A stretch of DNA of 26,049 bases from CAKOSP01 sp964372145. GTDB lineage: Bacteria; Bacillota_I; Bacilli_A; RF39; UBA660. The position numbers and the translations under genes were made by a program. The DNA is taken from NCBI GenBank assembly GCA_964372145.1, contig CAYJPM010000010.1, positions 1 through 26,049 on the forward strand, given 5' to 3'. The notes under the pieces were generated by a model. The model made no database searches. It saw nothing but the letters and a program-made list of their open reading frames with translations, and was not told the origin of the DNA. Shown here in pieces: positions 7,348 to 14,835 of the stretch; positions within the stretch are counted from its first letter, which is position 1; each line of letters begins with the position of its first letter.

Positions 7348-8309
7348 TGAAGATAAAAAATGATAAACCAGTACTTTTTATAATAATTATTTTACTTTTA
7401 ATAATAGCTCCTTTAGCTTTGTATGGAACATATATGAGTTTTAGTACTAGAAGCGATAATGTAAGTACTGGAAATAGTAACAATAGTAGTAATAGTAATA
7501 ATTTAGATTTATATGTTGATGGTTCTTTAGTGGGCACTTATACTTGTATAAGTGAAGGTTGTAATTACGCTACTAGTAGTAATGAAGATATATTAAGTGA
7601 TTATTATATTGGTGATAATTTATATTTACCTGAAATTGATGGAAAAATATTCATTTCTGATAATAATAAAGTATTGTTATATGATATTGCTAATAGTGTA
7701 GTTTTAGAAGAATATGAAGAAATAAAATTTTATAATAGTAATACTAATACTCAAAATATATTTTTTGCTAAACAAAATGGTAAATGGGGGGCTGTATCAC
7801 TTGTTGATTATGAAATTATAAATATACCATTTGAATATGATTCAATGAGTGTTAATGGTATTATGATTGATGATGTATTATCTACAGAACAAGTTTTAGT
7901 ATCTAAAGATAGTAAATGGTTTTTAATAGATGGTAACGGTAATAAATTAACTAATGAATCTAATGATAAAGTAGAGAACTATACTGATAAATATATATTT
8001 TTAAAAGGTGATTTCATTGAAGTGTATGATTATGATGGTAATTTAGTAAGTAATGAAGAAAATGTAATTGATTATACTTTTGTAGATAATTATATTGGAT
8101 TAATTGAAGATAATTTAGGTATTATTGTAAATACTAATGGTGTTGCTATTGAAAATACTTTATATATTTATGATACTAATAATGGTTTTACAAATAATTT
8201 GGTAGCGGAAATAGATATTTCTGGTTATAATGATATTCGTTTAGAAATGACTGATGTTTTAGAAATTTATATTAATGATATATTATTTACCAGTTTAGAT
8301 GTTAATTAA
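7347..8309 (+). CDS. Membrane-anchored WG-repeat-like protein, paralogue of the upstream gene
   Basis: A 320-residue protein with an N-terminal membrane helix (about 9-27), an Asn/Ser linker (39-52), then an extracellular domain. VGTYTC with Cys72 (62-72) and the following ISDNNKVLLYDI (103-114) repeat the cysteine-pair module seen twice in the upstream protein, so the two are paralogous. KWGAVSLVDYEIINIPFEYD (146-165) is a clear WG-type unit and KWFLIDGNGNK another. The start overlaps the upstream stop by one base with no strong Shine-Dalgarno, implying coupled translation. It is about half the length of its neighbour. Role inferred only as cell-surface binding or scaffold. Confidence 0.72.
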   Translation: MKIKNDKPVLFIIIILLLIIAPLALYGTYMSFSTRSDNVSTGNSNNSSNSNNLDLYVDGSLVGTYTCISEGCNYATSSNEDILSDYYIGDNLYLPEIDGKIFISDNNKVLLYDIANSVVLEEYEEIKFYNSNTNTQNIFFAKQNGKWGAVSLVDYEIINIPFEYDSMSVNGIMIDDVLSTEQVLVSKDSKWFLIDGNGNKLTNESNDKVENYTDKYIFLKGDFIEVYDYDGNLVSNEENVIDYTFVDNYIGLIEDNLGIIVNTNGVAIENTLYIYDTNNGFTNNLVAEIDISGYNDIRLEMTDVLEIYINDILFTSLDVN

Positions 8310-8326
8310 TGTAAGTGAGGATAAAT

Positions 8327-9916
8327 ATGATAGTGGAAAATAAAAACAAGATTAGAATATTAATATTAATAATTGTTTTATTAGTGGGAGTAATAGGTCT
8401 TACTTTTGCTTATTTTATATCTGGTGTTGGTGATGATGCGATTACTGATTTAGATGTAACTACTGAAAAAGAAGCTAGACTTGTTTTTACTCCAGGTGGT
8501 CCAATTGAAATTGTTTCTTCGCTTAATAATTTTAGTGATGGATCTGGTAGTTTAAGTGGAACTACTACATCTACCGCTAAATTAACTTCATCTACTACTG
8601 AGGCAGTAGTAAGTGAAGAGTATTACGTTTATTATAATATTACTGATAATAATTATGTATATACTCAAAATGATACTACTCCAGAACTTATTTTAGAAGT
8701 TACTGATCCAGAAGGTAATGTAATTAATAATATAGATGGACTTTCTTACGTTACAGTTACAGATGCACTTACTGGTGAAGATATAAGTGGTTTTGATGTA
8801 ACTACATATAAAGGTTTAATTGCTATTAAAGAAAACATGCCAATATCATCGACTTTTCCAAATGATACAACTCATGAATGGGATTTAAAAATAACTTTTG
8901 TTAATTTAGATGCTGATCAATCTCTAAATGAAGGAAAAGAATTTAAAGGAGAGTTAATATTAAGAGAAGATGAAATGGTTTTCTTAAATGAATCAGTACT
9001 TGCGAACAATGGAGGAGTTGATTATATTGAATCCAGACCTATTCCTAATTTTAGTCAAACAGCTACGACCAATGAGGGAATGTTTGCGGCTGAAGATGAT
9101 TATGGAACCAGTTATTATTTTAGAGGTGCTGTAGATGATAATTGGGTGTATTTTGCTGGATTTTACTGGCGTATAGTGCGTATAAATGGTGATGGTTCAA
9201 TAAGAATGATTTATTCAGGGTCAACACAACCTACAGAATCCCAAGCTGTAGTTATGCAAGGTGATGGAACTCATATAGATAATTCTGTTTTTAATGTTTT
9301 GCATAGTTCTGTAGAATATGTAGGTTATATGTATACATTAGGTGAACAACATGGGATGAGTAATTCTAGTTCAATAAAAACTGTAGTAGATGCTTGGTAT
9401 TTTAATAATTTATCTGATTATGATGAATATTTATCAGATGTAATATATTGTACTGATCGAACTTCTTATGCTGATGATCGTGGAAATTCTATTTCTTTAG
9501 GAATAGGAGGAGGTAATCATTTTTTTGGTGCTGTTATTAGAAATCAAACTAGTAAAGTGCCTAGTTTAGAATGTCCTCGTAAAGATGATTCTTTTACAGT
9601 GGATGATATAGTTAATGGAAATGGAGCACTTGATGTTCCGATTGGAATGTTAAATACAGATGAGAGTGCAATGGCAGGTACTGGAGTGGAAATGGCTAAT
9701 AGTAATTATTATTTATATAATAATCTTTCGTTTTGGTTATTATCACCGGGCAACAGATATGGTGGAATTCATTATAGTTATAATATTTTTTCTAATGGTG
9801 CTTTACGAGGAAACAATAATACATATAGTTATGGTGTTCGTCCTGTTATATCTTTAAAATCATCTGTTAGCGCAAGTGGCTCAGGTACTTGGAATGACCC
9901 TTATGTTGTTAAATGA
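8327..9916 (+). CDS. Exported surface protein, constant N-terminus with DUF6273-like variable C-terminus (paralogue 1)
   Basis: A 529-residue exported protein. ATG at 8327 is chosen over the GTG at 8315 because the AAGTGAGG ribosome-binding site overlaps that GTG. A hydrophobic helix (about 9-26) ends in FAYF (27-30), recalling signal regions of SipW/TasA-type exported proteins. Residues 24-213 align without gaps with the gene at 20311 (about 65% identical by hand count) and the partial gene at 25530. The C-terminal part (214-529) has YWRIVRINGDG (280-290), FWLLSPG and GVRPVISLK, a pattern I associate with DUF6273-like domains, and ends GSGTWNDPYVVK. It closes the operon with the WG proteins (17 bases downstream) and uses tandem stops TGA TAA before a strong terminator. 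Likely a cell-surface or fibre component. Confidence 0.75.
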   Translation: MIVENKNKIRILILIIVLLVGVIGLTFAYFISGVGDDAITDLDVTTEKEARLVFTPGGPIEIVSSLNNFSDGSGSLSGTTTSTAKLTSSTTEAVVSEEYYVYYNITDNNYVYTQNDTTPELILEVTDPEGNVINNIDGLSYVTVTDALTGEDISGFDVTTYKGLIAIKENMPISSTFPNDTTHEWDLKITFVNLDADQSLNEGKEFKGELILREDEMVFLNESVLANNGGVDYIESRPIPNFSQTATTNEGMFAAEDDYGTSYYFRGAVDDNWVYFAGFYWRIVRINGDGSIRMIYSGSTQPTESQAVVMQGDGTHIDNSVFNVLHSSVEYVGYMYTLGEQHGMSNSSSIKTVVDAWYFNNLSDYDEYLSDVIYCTDRTSYADDRGNSISLGIGGGNHFFGAVIRNQTSKVPSLECPRKDDSFTVDDIVNGNGALDVPIGMLNTDESAMAGTGVEMANSNYYLYNNLSFWLLSPGNRYGGIHYSYNIFSNGALRGNNNTYSYGVRPVISLKSSVSASGSGTWNDPYVVK

Positions 9917-9928
9917 TAAGTGTAAATT

Positions 9929-9961
9929 AAAATAAATATTGTTTGAATATTTATTTTTTTT
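9929..9961 (+). terminator. Intrinsic terminator after the surface operon
   Basis: Perfect 12-bp stem (AAAATAAATATT / AATATTTATTTT) with a GTTTG loop and T run. Its right half overlaps the promoter of the next gene. Confidence 0.82.
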
Positions 9962-9971
9962 ATTTTATAAT
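9943..9971 (+). promoter_or_regulatory. Promoter for the serine hydrolase gene, embedded in the terminator
   Basis: TTGAAT (9943-9948), 17 bases, TATAAT (9966-9971). The -35 lies in the loop and right arm of the preceding terminator hairpin. Predicted start near 9978 leaves a leader of only about 15 bases. Confidence 0.6.
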
Positions 9972-9992
9972 TATGTTACGTAGTGATGTGTA

Positions 9993-11000
9993 GTGAATGT
10001 TGAAAATAGATTATTATTTAAAAGTTTTATTATAATATTCAGTGTAACTATATTTATTATAATTATACTTTTTATAGTATATAATGCTAATGTTGAAGAA
10101 ACTGAGTTTAAACCTGGTAAAGTGGAAATACCTAGTGAAGTTTTTGGAGAAGATTTAGTAAATATTGAACTAGAGAATTGTTTGAAGGAAGAGCATTCAG
10201 ATTTTATATTATCTGATAGTATTTTGGAAAAGCAAGAATATCTAGAAGATTTAAGTGGAGAGTATGCAATAAAGTATACAGAACTTTATGATAATAATAA
10301 TTTAATTAGTTATAATAATACTAAAGACTTTTATGGAGAAAGTACTATTAAACTTCCTTTTGCTATATATATTTATGAATTAGCTAAAGAAGATCCTAGT
10401 ATACTTGATAAAGAGCTTGTTATGCAGCCTAGTCAATATTATGAAGATACAGGTGTAATGCAGTTTATGGATTTAACTGTTCCATATACAATTAGAGATT
10501 TAGTATATTACATGGTTAAAGATAGTGATAATATAGCGTTTTTTATGCTTAGAGATGAATTTGGAATTGAGGGTACTCAAGAATACTGGAGTAACTATGG
10601 GGCCACTACACCTTTTACTGGGTGGGATAGATTTGGAATAACTAATGCTGATGATTTAGTTATATATATGGAAAGAATGTATGAAATATATTTGAGCGAA
10701 GATGAACATTTTGATTTATTATTAGAGGCATCTAAAAAAGCGGGTGAGACATCATATTTAAATGAAATATTTGATGAAGATATATATTATAAATATGGTG
10801 GAGATAATTATGGATATCATGAATTTTTAGTTACTACAGGAGATAGACCATATGTAGTGTCTGCTTTATCAGTGGTTCATACTTTGGATGATTATCCTAC
10901 ATTTATGAGAGATATAGCTACTAATATTAAATATATACATGATAATTACTGGATTGAAAAAGAAAATTATTGTAATATCAAACTAAATATTGAAAAATAA
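9993..11000 (+). CDS. Membrane-anchored serine hydrolase, class A beta-lactamase/D,D-peptidase-like
   Basis: A 335-residue protein with an N-terminal membrane helix (about 10-30) and an extracellular beta-lactamase-like domain. The catalytic STIK tetrad (117-120, Ser117 and Lys120) is followed by LPFAIYIYELA as in the active-site helix; SDN is at 178-180; the third motif is KYGG (267-270) where K-T-G is usual, followed by a strand ending RPYVVSALS (285-293). These suggest a penicillin-interacting or peptidoglycan-acting hydrolase rather than a secreted resistance enzyme; no obvious Glu166-type ExxLN motif is seen, so true beta-lactamase activity is doubtful. GTG at 9993 is the only plausible start because an in-frame stop lies just upstream; no clear Shine-Dalgarno is present. 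Monocistronic. The -35 of the valS promoter sits in its last codons. Confidence 0.75.
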   Translation: MNVENRLLFKSFIIIFSVTIFIIIILFIVYNANVEETEFKPGKVEIPSEVFGEDLVNIELENCLKEEHSDFILSDSILEKQEYLEDLSGEYAIKYTELYDNNNLISYNNTKDFYGESTIKLPFAIYIYELAKEDPSILDKELVMQPSQYYEDTGVMQFMDLTVPYTIRDLVYYMVKDSDNIAFFMLRDEFGIEGTQEYWSNYGATTPFTGWDRFGITNADDLVIYMERMYEIYLSEDEHFDLLLEASKKAGETSYLNEIFDEDIYYKYGGDNYGYHEFLVTTGDRPYVVSALSVVHTLDDYPTFMRDIATNIKYIHDNYWIEKENYCNIKLNIEK

Positions 11001-11018
11001 CTTAATATTTGATATTAT
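10990..11018 (+). promoter_or_regulatory. valS promoter
   Basis: TTGAAA (10990-10995), 17 bases, TATTAT (11013-11018). The -35 lies inside the end of the upstream coding region. Predicted start near 11025 fits the start of the T-box leader. Confidence 0.6.
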
Positions 11019-11024
11019 ATATTT

Positions 11025-11239
11025 GTTAAACGAAGACATTTGAGGAGTAAAATATTTTATATTTTAAAGAGAGTTAGTGTTTGGTGAAAGCTAATAATAT
11101 AATTATTTGAAGGTTGCAAATAGAGTTTAAAACGTATAAGTACGATATAACTTATTAGAGTATAAATTAAGGTGGTACCACGAACAATTCGTCCTTTGGG
11201 AGTGAATTGTTTTTTTTATTTTAAGAAAGGAAGATAAAT
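11025..11239 (+). promoter_or_regulatory. T-box riboswitch leader of valS
   Basis: A tRNA-sensing leader. The T-box element AAGGTGGTACCACG is at 11169-11182, closely matching consensus. It is followed by the terminator stem AACAATTC (11183-11190) / GAATTGTT (11204-11211) and a T run to 11218. In Stem I, AGTA (about 11046-11049) and GAA (11109-11111) are placed like the loop-E motif, AGAGAG is near 11070, and ATTTG pairs with CAAAT at the base. GTT at 11113-11115 is the candidate specifier, a valine codon agreeing with valS. Uncharged tRNA-Val would stabilise the antiterminator and turn on valS. Confidence 0.88.
11183..11218 (+). terminator. Regulated terminator of the valS T-box
   Basis: Eight-base-pair stem AACAATTC / GAATTGTT followed by a T run; its left arm abuts the T-box sequence, as expected for the mutually exclusive antiterminator. 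Confidence 0.85.
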
Positions 11240-13753
11240 ATGTTAGAAACAAAATATGATCATTTGAAAGTAGAAGAAGGAAAATATGAGTTTTGGCTTA
11301 AAAATAATTATTTTGAAGCTAATAAAAAAGATAAAGAACCATATTCAATAGTTATACCTCCTCCAAATGTAACAGGTAAACTTCATTTGGGGCATGCATG
11401 GGATACAGCTCTTCAAGATATAATTATTAGATTTAAAAGAATGCAAGGATATGATGCAATGTGGCTTCCAGGTATGGATCATGCAGGGATTGCAACACAA
11501 GCTAAAGTAGATGCTAAATTAAAATCCGATGGTATTAAACCTAGAGAAATGAATCGTGAAGATTGGCTTAGAATTGCTTGGGATTGGAAAAAAGAGTATT
11601 CTGAAAATATAAGAAATCAATGGAGTAAACTTGGTTTATCTTTATGTTATTCTAAAGAAAGATTTACTTTAGATGAAGGTTTAAGTGATGCGGTTAATGA
11701 AGTGTTTATTAAATTATATAATGAAGGTTTAATATACAGAGGAGAACGTATTATAAACTGGGATCCTGAAGCAATGACTGCTTTATCTAATGAAGAAGTT
11801 ATATATAAAGAAGTAGAGGGAGCTTTTTATCATATCAAATATATGATAAGTGGAACTGATAAATATTTAGAAGTTGCTACTAGTAGACCTGAAACATTAT
11901 TTGGAGATACTGCGGTGGCTGTTAATCCTGAAGATGATAGATATAAAGATTTAATAGGTAAGACAGTTATACTTCCTATAGTAGGTAAGGAAATACCTGT
12001 AGTAGGAGATAATCATGCGGATCCTGAGTTTGGTACTGGCGTAGTTAAAATAACTCCTGCACATGATCCGAATGACTTTGAAGTAGGTAATCGTCATAAT
12101 CTAGAAAGAATTAAATGTATTAATCCAGATGGAACTATGAATGATAATGCCTTGGAATTTAGTGGACTAGATAGATTTGTTGCTAGAAAAAATATAGTTT
12201 CTAAATTAAAAGAGTTAGATTTATTAATTGATGTTAAAAAAATAGTTCATAGTGTAGGACACTCTGAGAGAACAGATGCGATGGTTGAACCATATTTATC
12301 TAAACAATGGTTTGTTAAAATGAGACCTCTTGCTGATAGAGTTTTATCTAATCAAAAAGATGAAAACAATAAAGTAAATTTTGTACCTGAAAGATTTGAA
12401 AAGATTATGAATCACTGGATGGAAATTACATATGATTGGTGTATTTCTCGTCAATTATGGTGGGGACATAGAATTCCAGCTTGGTATAAGGGTAATGAAG
12501 TTTTTGTAGGAACATCATCACCTGGTGAAGGTTGGGTTCAAGATGAAGATGTTTTAGATACTTGGTTTTCAAGTGCTTTATGGCCATTTACAACTTTAGG
12601 TTGGCCTAATAACACTGTTGATTTAGAAAGATATTATCCTAATAACTGTTTAGTTACTGGATATGATATAATTCCTTTCTGGGTTAACAGAATGACTTTT
12701 CAAGGATTACACTTTACTAATCAAAGACCATTTAAAGATTGTTTGATTCATGGTCTTATCAGAGCTAATGATGGTAGAAAAATGTCTAAAAGGTTAGGTA
12801 ATGGAATAGATCCAATGGATGTTATTGAAAAATATGGTTGCGATGCATTAAGATTTTTCTTAACAACTAGTTCTGCATCTGGTATGGATTTAAGATATGA
12901 TGAAGAAAAAGTTGCATCATCTTGGAATTTCTTTAACAAACTTTGGAATGCATCAAGATATGTTTTAATGAATACTGAAGATTTAAAAGAAATTAATTTA
13001 AATAATATTGATGAAAAAGATAAATGGATTCTTACTAAATTAAATGAAACTATAAAAGTAGTAACTAAGAACATGGAAAGTTATGACTTTAATATAGTTG
13101 GAACTGAGATATATAATTTTGTTTGGAATAACTTTTGTGATAATTATATAGAAATCAGTAAATTTAGTTTAGATAACGAAAATACTAAATCTACTTTAAT
13201 ATATGTTTTAACAAATATATTAAAAATGTTACATCCATTTGCTCCATTTATAACTGAAGAAATATATTCAATGTTACCTGTTAAAGATAATAAATCAATT
13301 ATGATAAGTGAATATCCAATTTATAATAATGAAATGATTTATGAAAATAGCATTGATGAACAAATTGAATTTATAAAAACATTTAGAAATGTTAAGTTAG
13401 AAAATAAAATGACTAAAGATTTAAAAGTTATAATTAATAATGATAAAGATTATACTTTAATTAAAAATATATTAAAATTAAATGATTCTATAGTAACTGA
13501 TAATATGGAAATTAAATCTTATGAAGTATTTACTAAAAATTATAATATGACTATATTTTTTGAAAAAGAAGAATCTGAAGAGGATGTTTTATTAAAGCAA
13601 AAACAAATAGAATCATTAAAAAATAGTATTTCTAGAAGAGAAAAATTATTATCTAATGAAGGGTATATAAATAAAGCACCAGAAAAATTAGTTGAAAAAG
13701 AAAAAGAAATGTTAGAAAAAGAAAAATTAGAACTTGAAAATTTAATGAAGTAG
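11240..13753 (+). CDS. valS: Valyl-tRNA synthetase
   Basis: Charges tRNA-Val in the cytoplasm. 837 residues, somewhat shorter than the usual 880-950. PPPNVTGKLHLGHAW (about 40-54) carries the HIGH-type motif HLGH (49-52); the editing domain occupies roughly 190-340; DEDVLDTWFSSALWPF precedes the second catalytic half; and the KMSKS-type loop reads KMSKRLGN (514-521), with Arg in place of the usual final Ser. The anticodon-binding domain follows, and the last 55 or so residues form the coiled-coil tRNA-binding arm typical of ValRS (SRREKLLSNEGYINKAPEKL). RBS AAAGGA is well spaced. Expression is controlled by the upstream T-box. The TAG stop lies within the downstream terminator stem-loop. Confidence 0.96.
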   Translation: MLETKYDHLKVEEGKYEFWLKNNYFEANKKDKEPYSIVIPPPNVTGKLHLGHAWDTALQDIIIRFKRMQGYDAMWLPGMDHAGIATQAKVDAKLKSDGIKPREMNREDWLRIAWDWKKEYSENIRNQWSKLGLSLCYSKERFTLDEGLSDAVNEVFIKLYNEGLIYRGERIINWDPEAMTALSNEEVIYKEVEGAFYHIKYMISGTDKYLEVATSRPETLFGDTAVAVNPEDDRYKDLIGKTVILPIVGKEIPVVGDNHADPEFGTGVVKITPAHDPNDFEVGNRHNLERIKCINPDGTMNDNALEFSGLDRFVARKNIVSKLKELDLLIDVKKIVHSVGHSERTDAMVEPYLSKQWFVKMRPLADRVLSNQKDENNKVNFVPERFEKIMNHWMEITYDWCISRQLWWGHRIPAWYKGNEVFVGTSSPGEGWVQDEDVLDTWFSSALWPFTTLGWPNNTVDLERYYPNNCLVTGYDIIPFWVNRMTFQGLHFTNQRPFKDCLIHGLIRANDGRKMSKRLGNGIDPMDVIEKYGCDALRFFLTTSSASGMDLRYDEEKVASSWNFFNKLWNASRYVLMNTEDLKEINLNNIDEKDKWILTKLNETIKVVTKNMESYDFNIVGTEIYNFVWNNFCDNYIEISKFSLDNENTKSTLIYVLTNILKMLHPFAPFITEEIYSMLPVKDNKSIMISEYPIYNNEMIYENSIDEQIEFIKTFRNVKLENKMTKDLKVIINNDKDYTLIKNILKLNDSIVTDNMEIKSYEVFTKNYNMTIFFEKEESEEDVLLKQKQIESLKNSISRREKLLSNEGYINKAPEKLVEKEKEMLEKEKLELENLMK

Positions 13754-13771
13754 TAAAATACTTCTTTTTTT
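13747..13771 (+). terminator. valS intrinsic terminator
   Basis: Six-base-pair stem GAAGTA / TACTTC, loop GTAAAA, then seven T. It overlaps the valS stop codon. Confidence 0.72.
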
Positions 13772-13791
13772 GTCTTGTTTTGTCTTATACA

Positions 13792-13819
13792 TTGATAATT
13801 AAATAAATATAGTTATAAT
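13792..13819 (+). promoter_or_regulatory. Promoter of the Rpn-family gene
   Basis: TTGATA (13792-13797), 16 bases, TATAAT (13814-13819). The -10 is perfect and the leader is about 18 bases. Confidence 0.62.
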
Positions 13820-13843
13820 ATCATCTCAAGAAAGAGAGAAATT

Positions 13844-14791
13844 ATGATTCAACAAGTTTTATCAGTGTCGTTAACAGATGATGTTATTTTTAAAATGTTT
13901 TTTAAAGAAAGGAAAGATTATTTAAATATTATAATTAAAAATGTATTAAATATTAGTGTAAGTGAGGATAATATTGATTTTGTAGATCCAGAAGTGTTTT
14001 CTAGTTATACTGATGAAAAAAAGTCTGTTTTAGATTTGAAAATAAAATTAAATTCTGGTGAAATTATTTTTGTTGAAATGCAAAAAGCTAAAGAAAAAGA
14101 TTTAATTAAGAGAATGGAGGTGTATACAAGTAAACTTGTAACTGAACAAATAAAAAAAGGAAACGAATATGAAAAAATAAAAAATGTATATGGTATTTTT
14201 TTTATAAATGATAATAAATCTACATACAGTAAACTATTTACAAAAATAGTTGAGTATGATAAAATTAATTCAAAAGAAATAGAGTCTGTTAGAGAAAAGA
14301 ATATTATTAATTTGAAAAAGTATTCTGATGATAATAAGTTTGATAAAAAAATGAATTTATTAATCAAGTTTATGTTATGTAAAAATGATAAGGAGATGTA
14401 TGAAATGGTAAAAAAACATAGTGAGTTAGAAGAGGCTTATCAAACTGTTTCTAGAATTACTGCTGATCCTGTTTATAGAGAATATGAATGGATCAGATTT
14501 AAAGAAGATTGTGATAGAGCTTCAGAACTTGGTCATTTAAAAAGAGAAACGTTAGATAAAGGAATAAAACAAGGTATAAAACAGGGTATAAAAAAAGGTA
14601 TAAAACAGGGAATTGAACAAGGAATTGAACAAGGAATTGAACAAGGAATTGAACAAGGAATTGAACAAGGTTCATATAAAGAAAGGGTTAGTTTGATTAA
14701 AAATATGTATGAAAATAATATTTCTATAAATGATATATCTAAAATAACATCACTGTCTTTAGAAGAAATTAATGATATTTGTTTAAAATAA
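13844..14791 (+). CDS. Rpn-family PD-(D/E)XK nuclease (recombination-promoting nuclease/putative transposase)
   Basis: A 315-residue protein of the Rpn/PDDEXK_2 type. TDDVIFKMFF (11-20) is the typical N-terminal motif, and the nuclease core shows Asp64 in VLDLKIKL and Glu78-x-Gln80 in IFVEMQ, the D...ExQ arrangement. A helical region (165-235) follows, then nine copies of a G-I-(K/E)-(Q/K) tetrapeptide (240-275), and a C-terminal segment (280-315) ending NDISKITSLSLEEINDICLK, which looks like a small helix-turn-helix. Related E. coli Rpn proteins cleave DNA and act as toxins or antiphage factors held in check by a small protein made from within the same gene. Own promoter and terminator; RBS AAGAAAGAGAG. 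It is an accessory gene between valS and the yqfC operon. Confidence 0.82.
   Translation: MIQQVLSVSLTDDVIFKMFFKERKDYLNIIIKNVLNISVSEDNIDFVDPEVFSSYTDEKKSVLDLKIKLNSGEIIFVEMQKAKEKDLIKRMEVYTSKLVTEQIKKGNEYEKIKNVYGIFFINDNKSTYSKLFTKIVEYDKINSKEIESVREKNIINLKKYSDDNKFDKKMNLLIKFMLCKNDKEMYEMVKKHSELEEAYQTVSRITADPVYREYEWIRFKEDCDRASELGHLKRETLDKGIKQGIKQGIKKGIKQGIEQGIEQGIEQGIEQGIEQGSYKERVSLIKNMYENNISINDISKITSLSLEEINDICLK
14390..14395 (+). promoter_or_regulatory. Internal Shine-Dalgarno inside the Rpn gene
   Basis: AAGGAG lies nine bases before an in-frame ATG at 14405 (Met188) and directly abuts another at 14396 (Met185). The codons are AAG GAG, whereas this genome mostly uses AAA GAA for Lys-Glu. Confidence 0.45.
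14405..14791 (+). CDS. Candidate intragenic Rpn C-terminal protein (RpnS-like)
   Basis: A possible second product of the Rpn gene: 128 residues starting MVKKHSELEEAYQ, in the same frame, lacking the whole nuclease core (1-187) and keeping the helical region, the tetrapeptide repeats and the C-terminal segment. E. coli Rpn genes are known to encode such small C-terminal antitoxins from internal starts. Here the support is the internal AAGGAG at ideal spacing. No promoter was identified inside the gene. This is an inference, not a demonstrated gene. Confidence 0.35.
   Translation: MVKKHSELEEAYQTVSRITADPVYREYEWIRFKEDCDRASELGHLKRETLDKGIKQGIKQGIKKGIKQGIEQGIEQGIEQGIEQGIEQGSYKERVSLIKNMYENNISINDISKITSLSLEEINDICLK
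14561..14668 (+). repeat. 12-bp tandem repeat, nine units, in the Rpn gene
   Basis: Four degenerate units (14561-14608, encoding GIKQ/GIKK) are followed by five exactly identical units GGAATTGAACAA (14609-14668, encoding GIEQ). The unit is a multiple of three, so gain or loss keeps the frame. Confidence 0.95.
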
Positions 14792-14812
14792 GTGTTGAAT
14801 GACACTTTTTTT
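14790..14812 (+). terminator. Intrinsic terminator after the Rpn gene
   Basis: Six-base-pair stem AAGTGT / ACACTT with a TGAATG loop and T run; it starts within the TAA stop. Confidence 0.7.
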
Positions 14813-14835
14813 CATATAATTTATTGGTGATAATT

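Noticed and set aside
7784..7792. Six-G run as a phase-variation tract
   Set aside because: It is short and encodes the conserved Trp-Gly of a WG unit, so codon content explains it.
9660..9857. Second forward ORF inside the 8327 gene
   Set aside because: Out-of-frame shadow, hydrophobic by composition only, no ribosome-binding site.
9900..9930. Mycoplasma-type code (TGA as Trp)
   Set aside because: TGA at 9914 terminates the surface protein right after the conserved DPYVVK ending and is followed by TAA; Trp codons in conserved positions are TGG.
12748..13074. Leftward ORF inside valS
   Set aside because: Antisense shadow of a strongly supported gene, with no ribosome-binding site or motif.
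14561..14668. Possible CRISPR array
   Set aside because: The units are 12 bases, directly adjacent with no spacers, and in frame with the Rpn coding sequence.
14533..14805. Leftward ORF with a striking Cys-Ser-Ile-Pro repeat
   Set aside because: It is the antisense reading of the GIEQ tandem repeat in the Rpn gene and has no ribosome-binding site.
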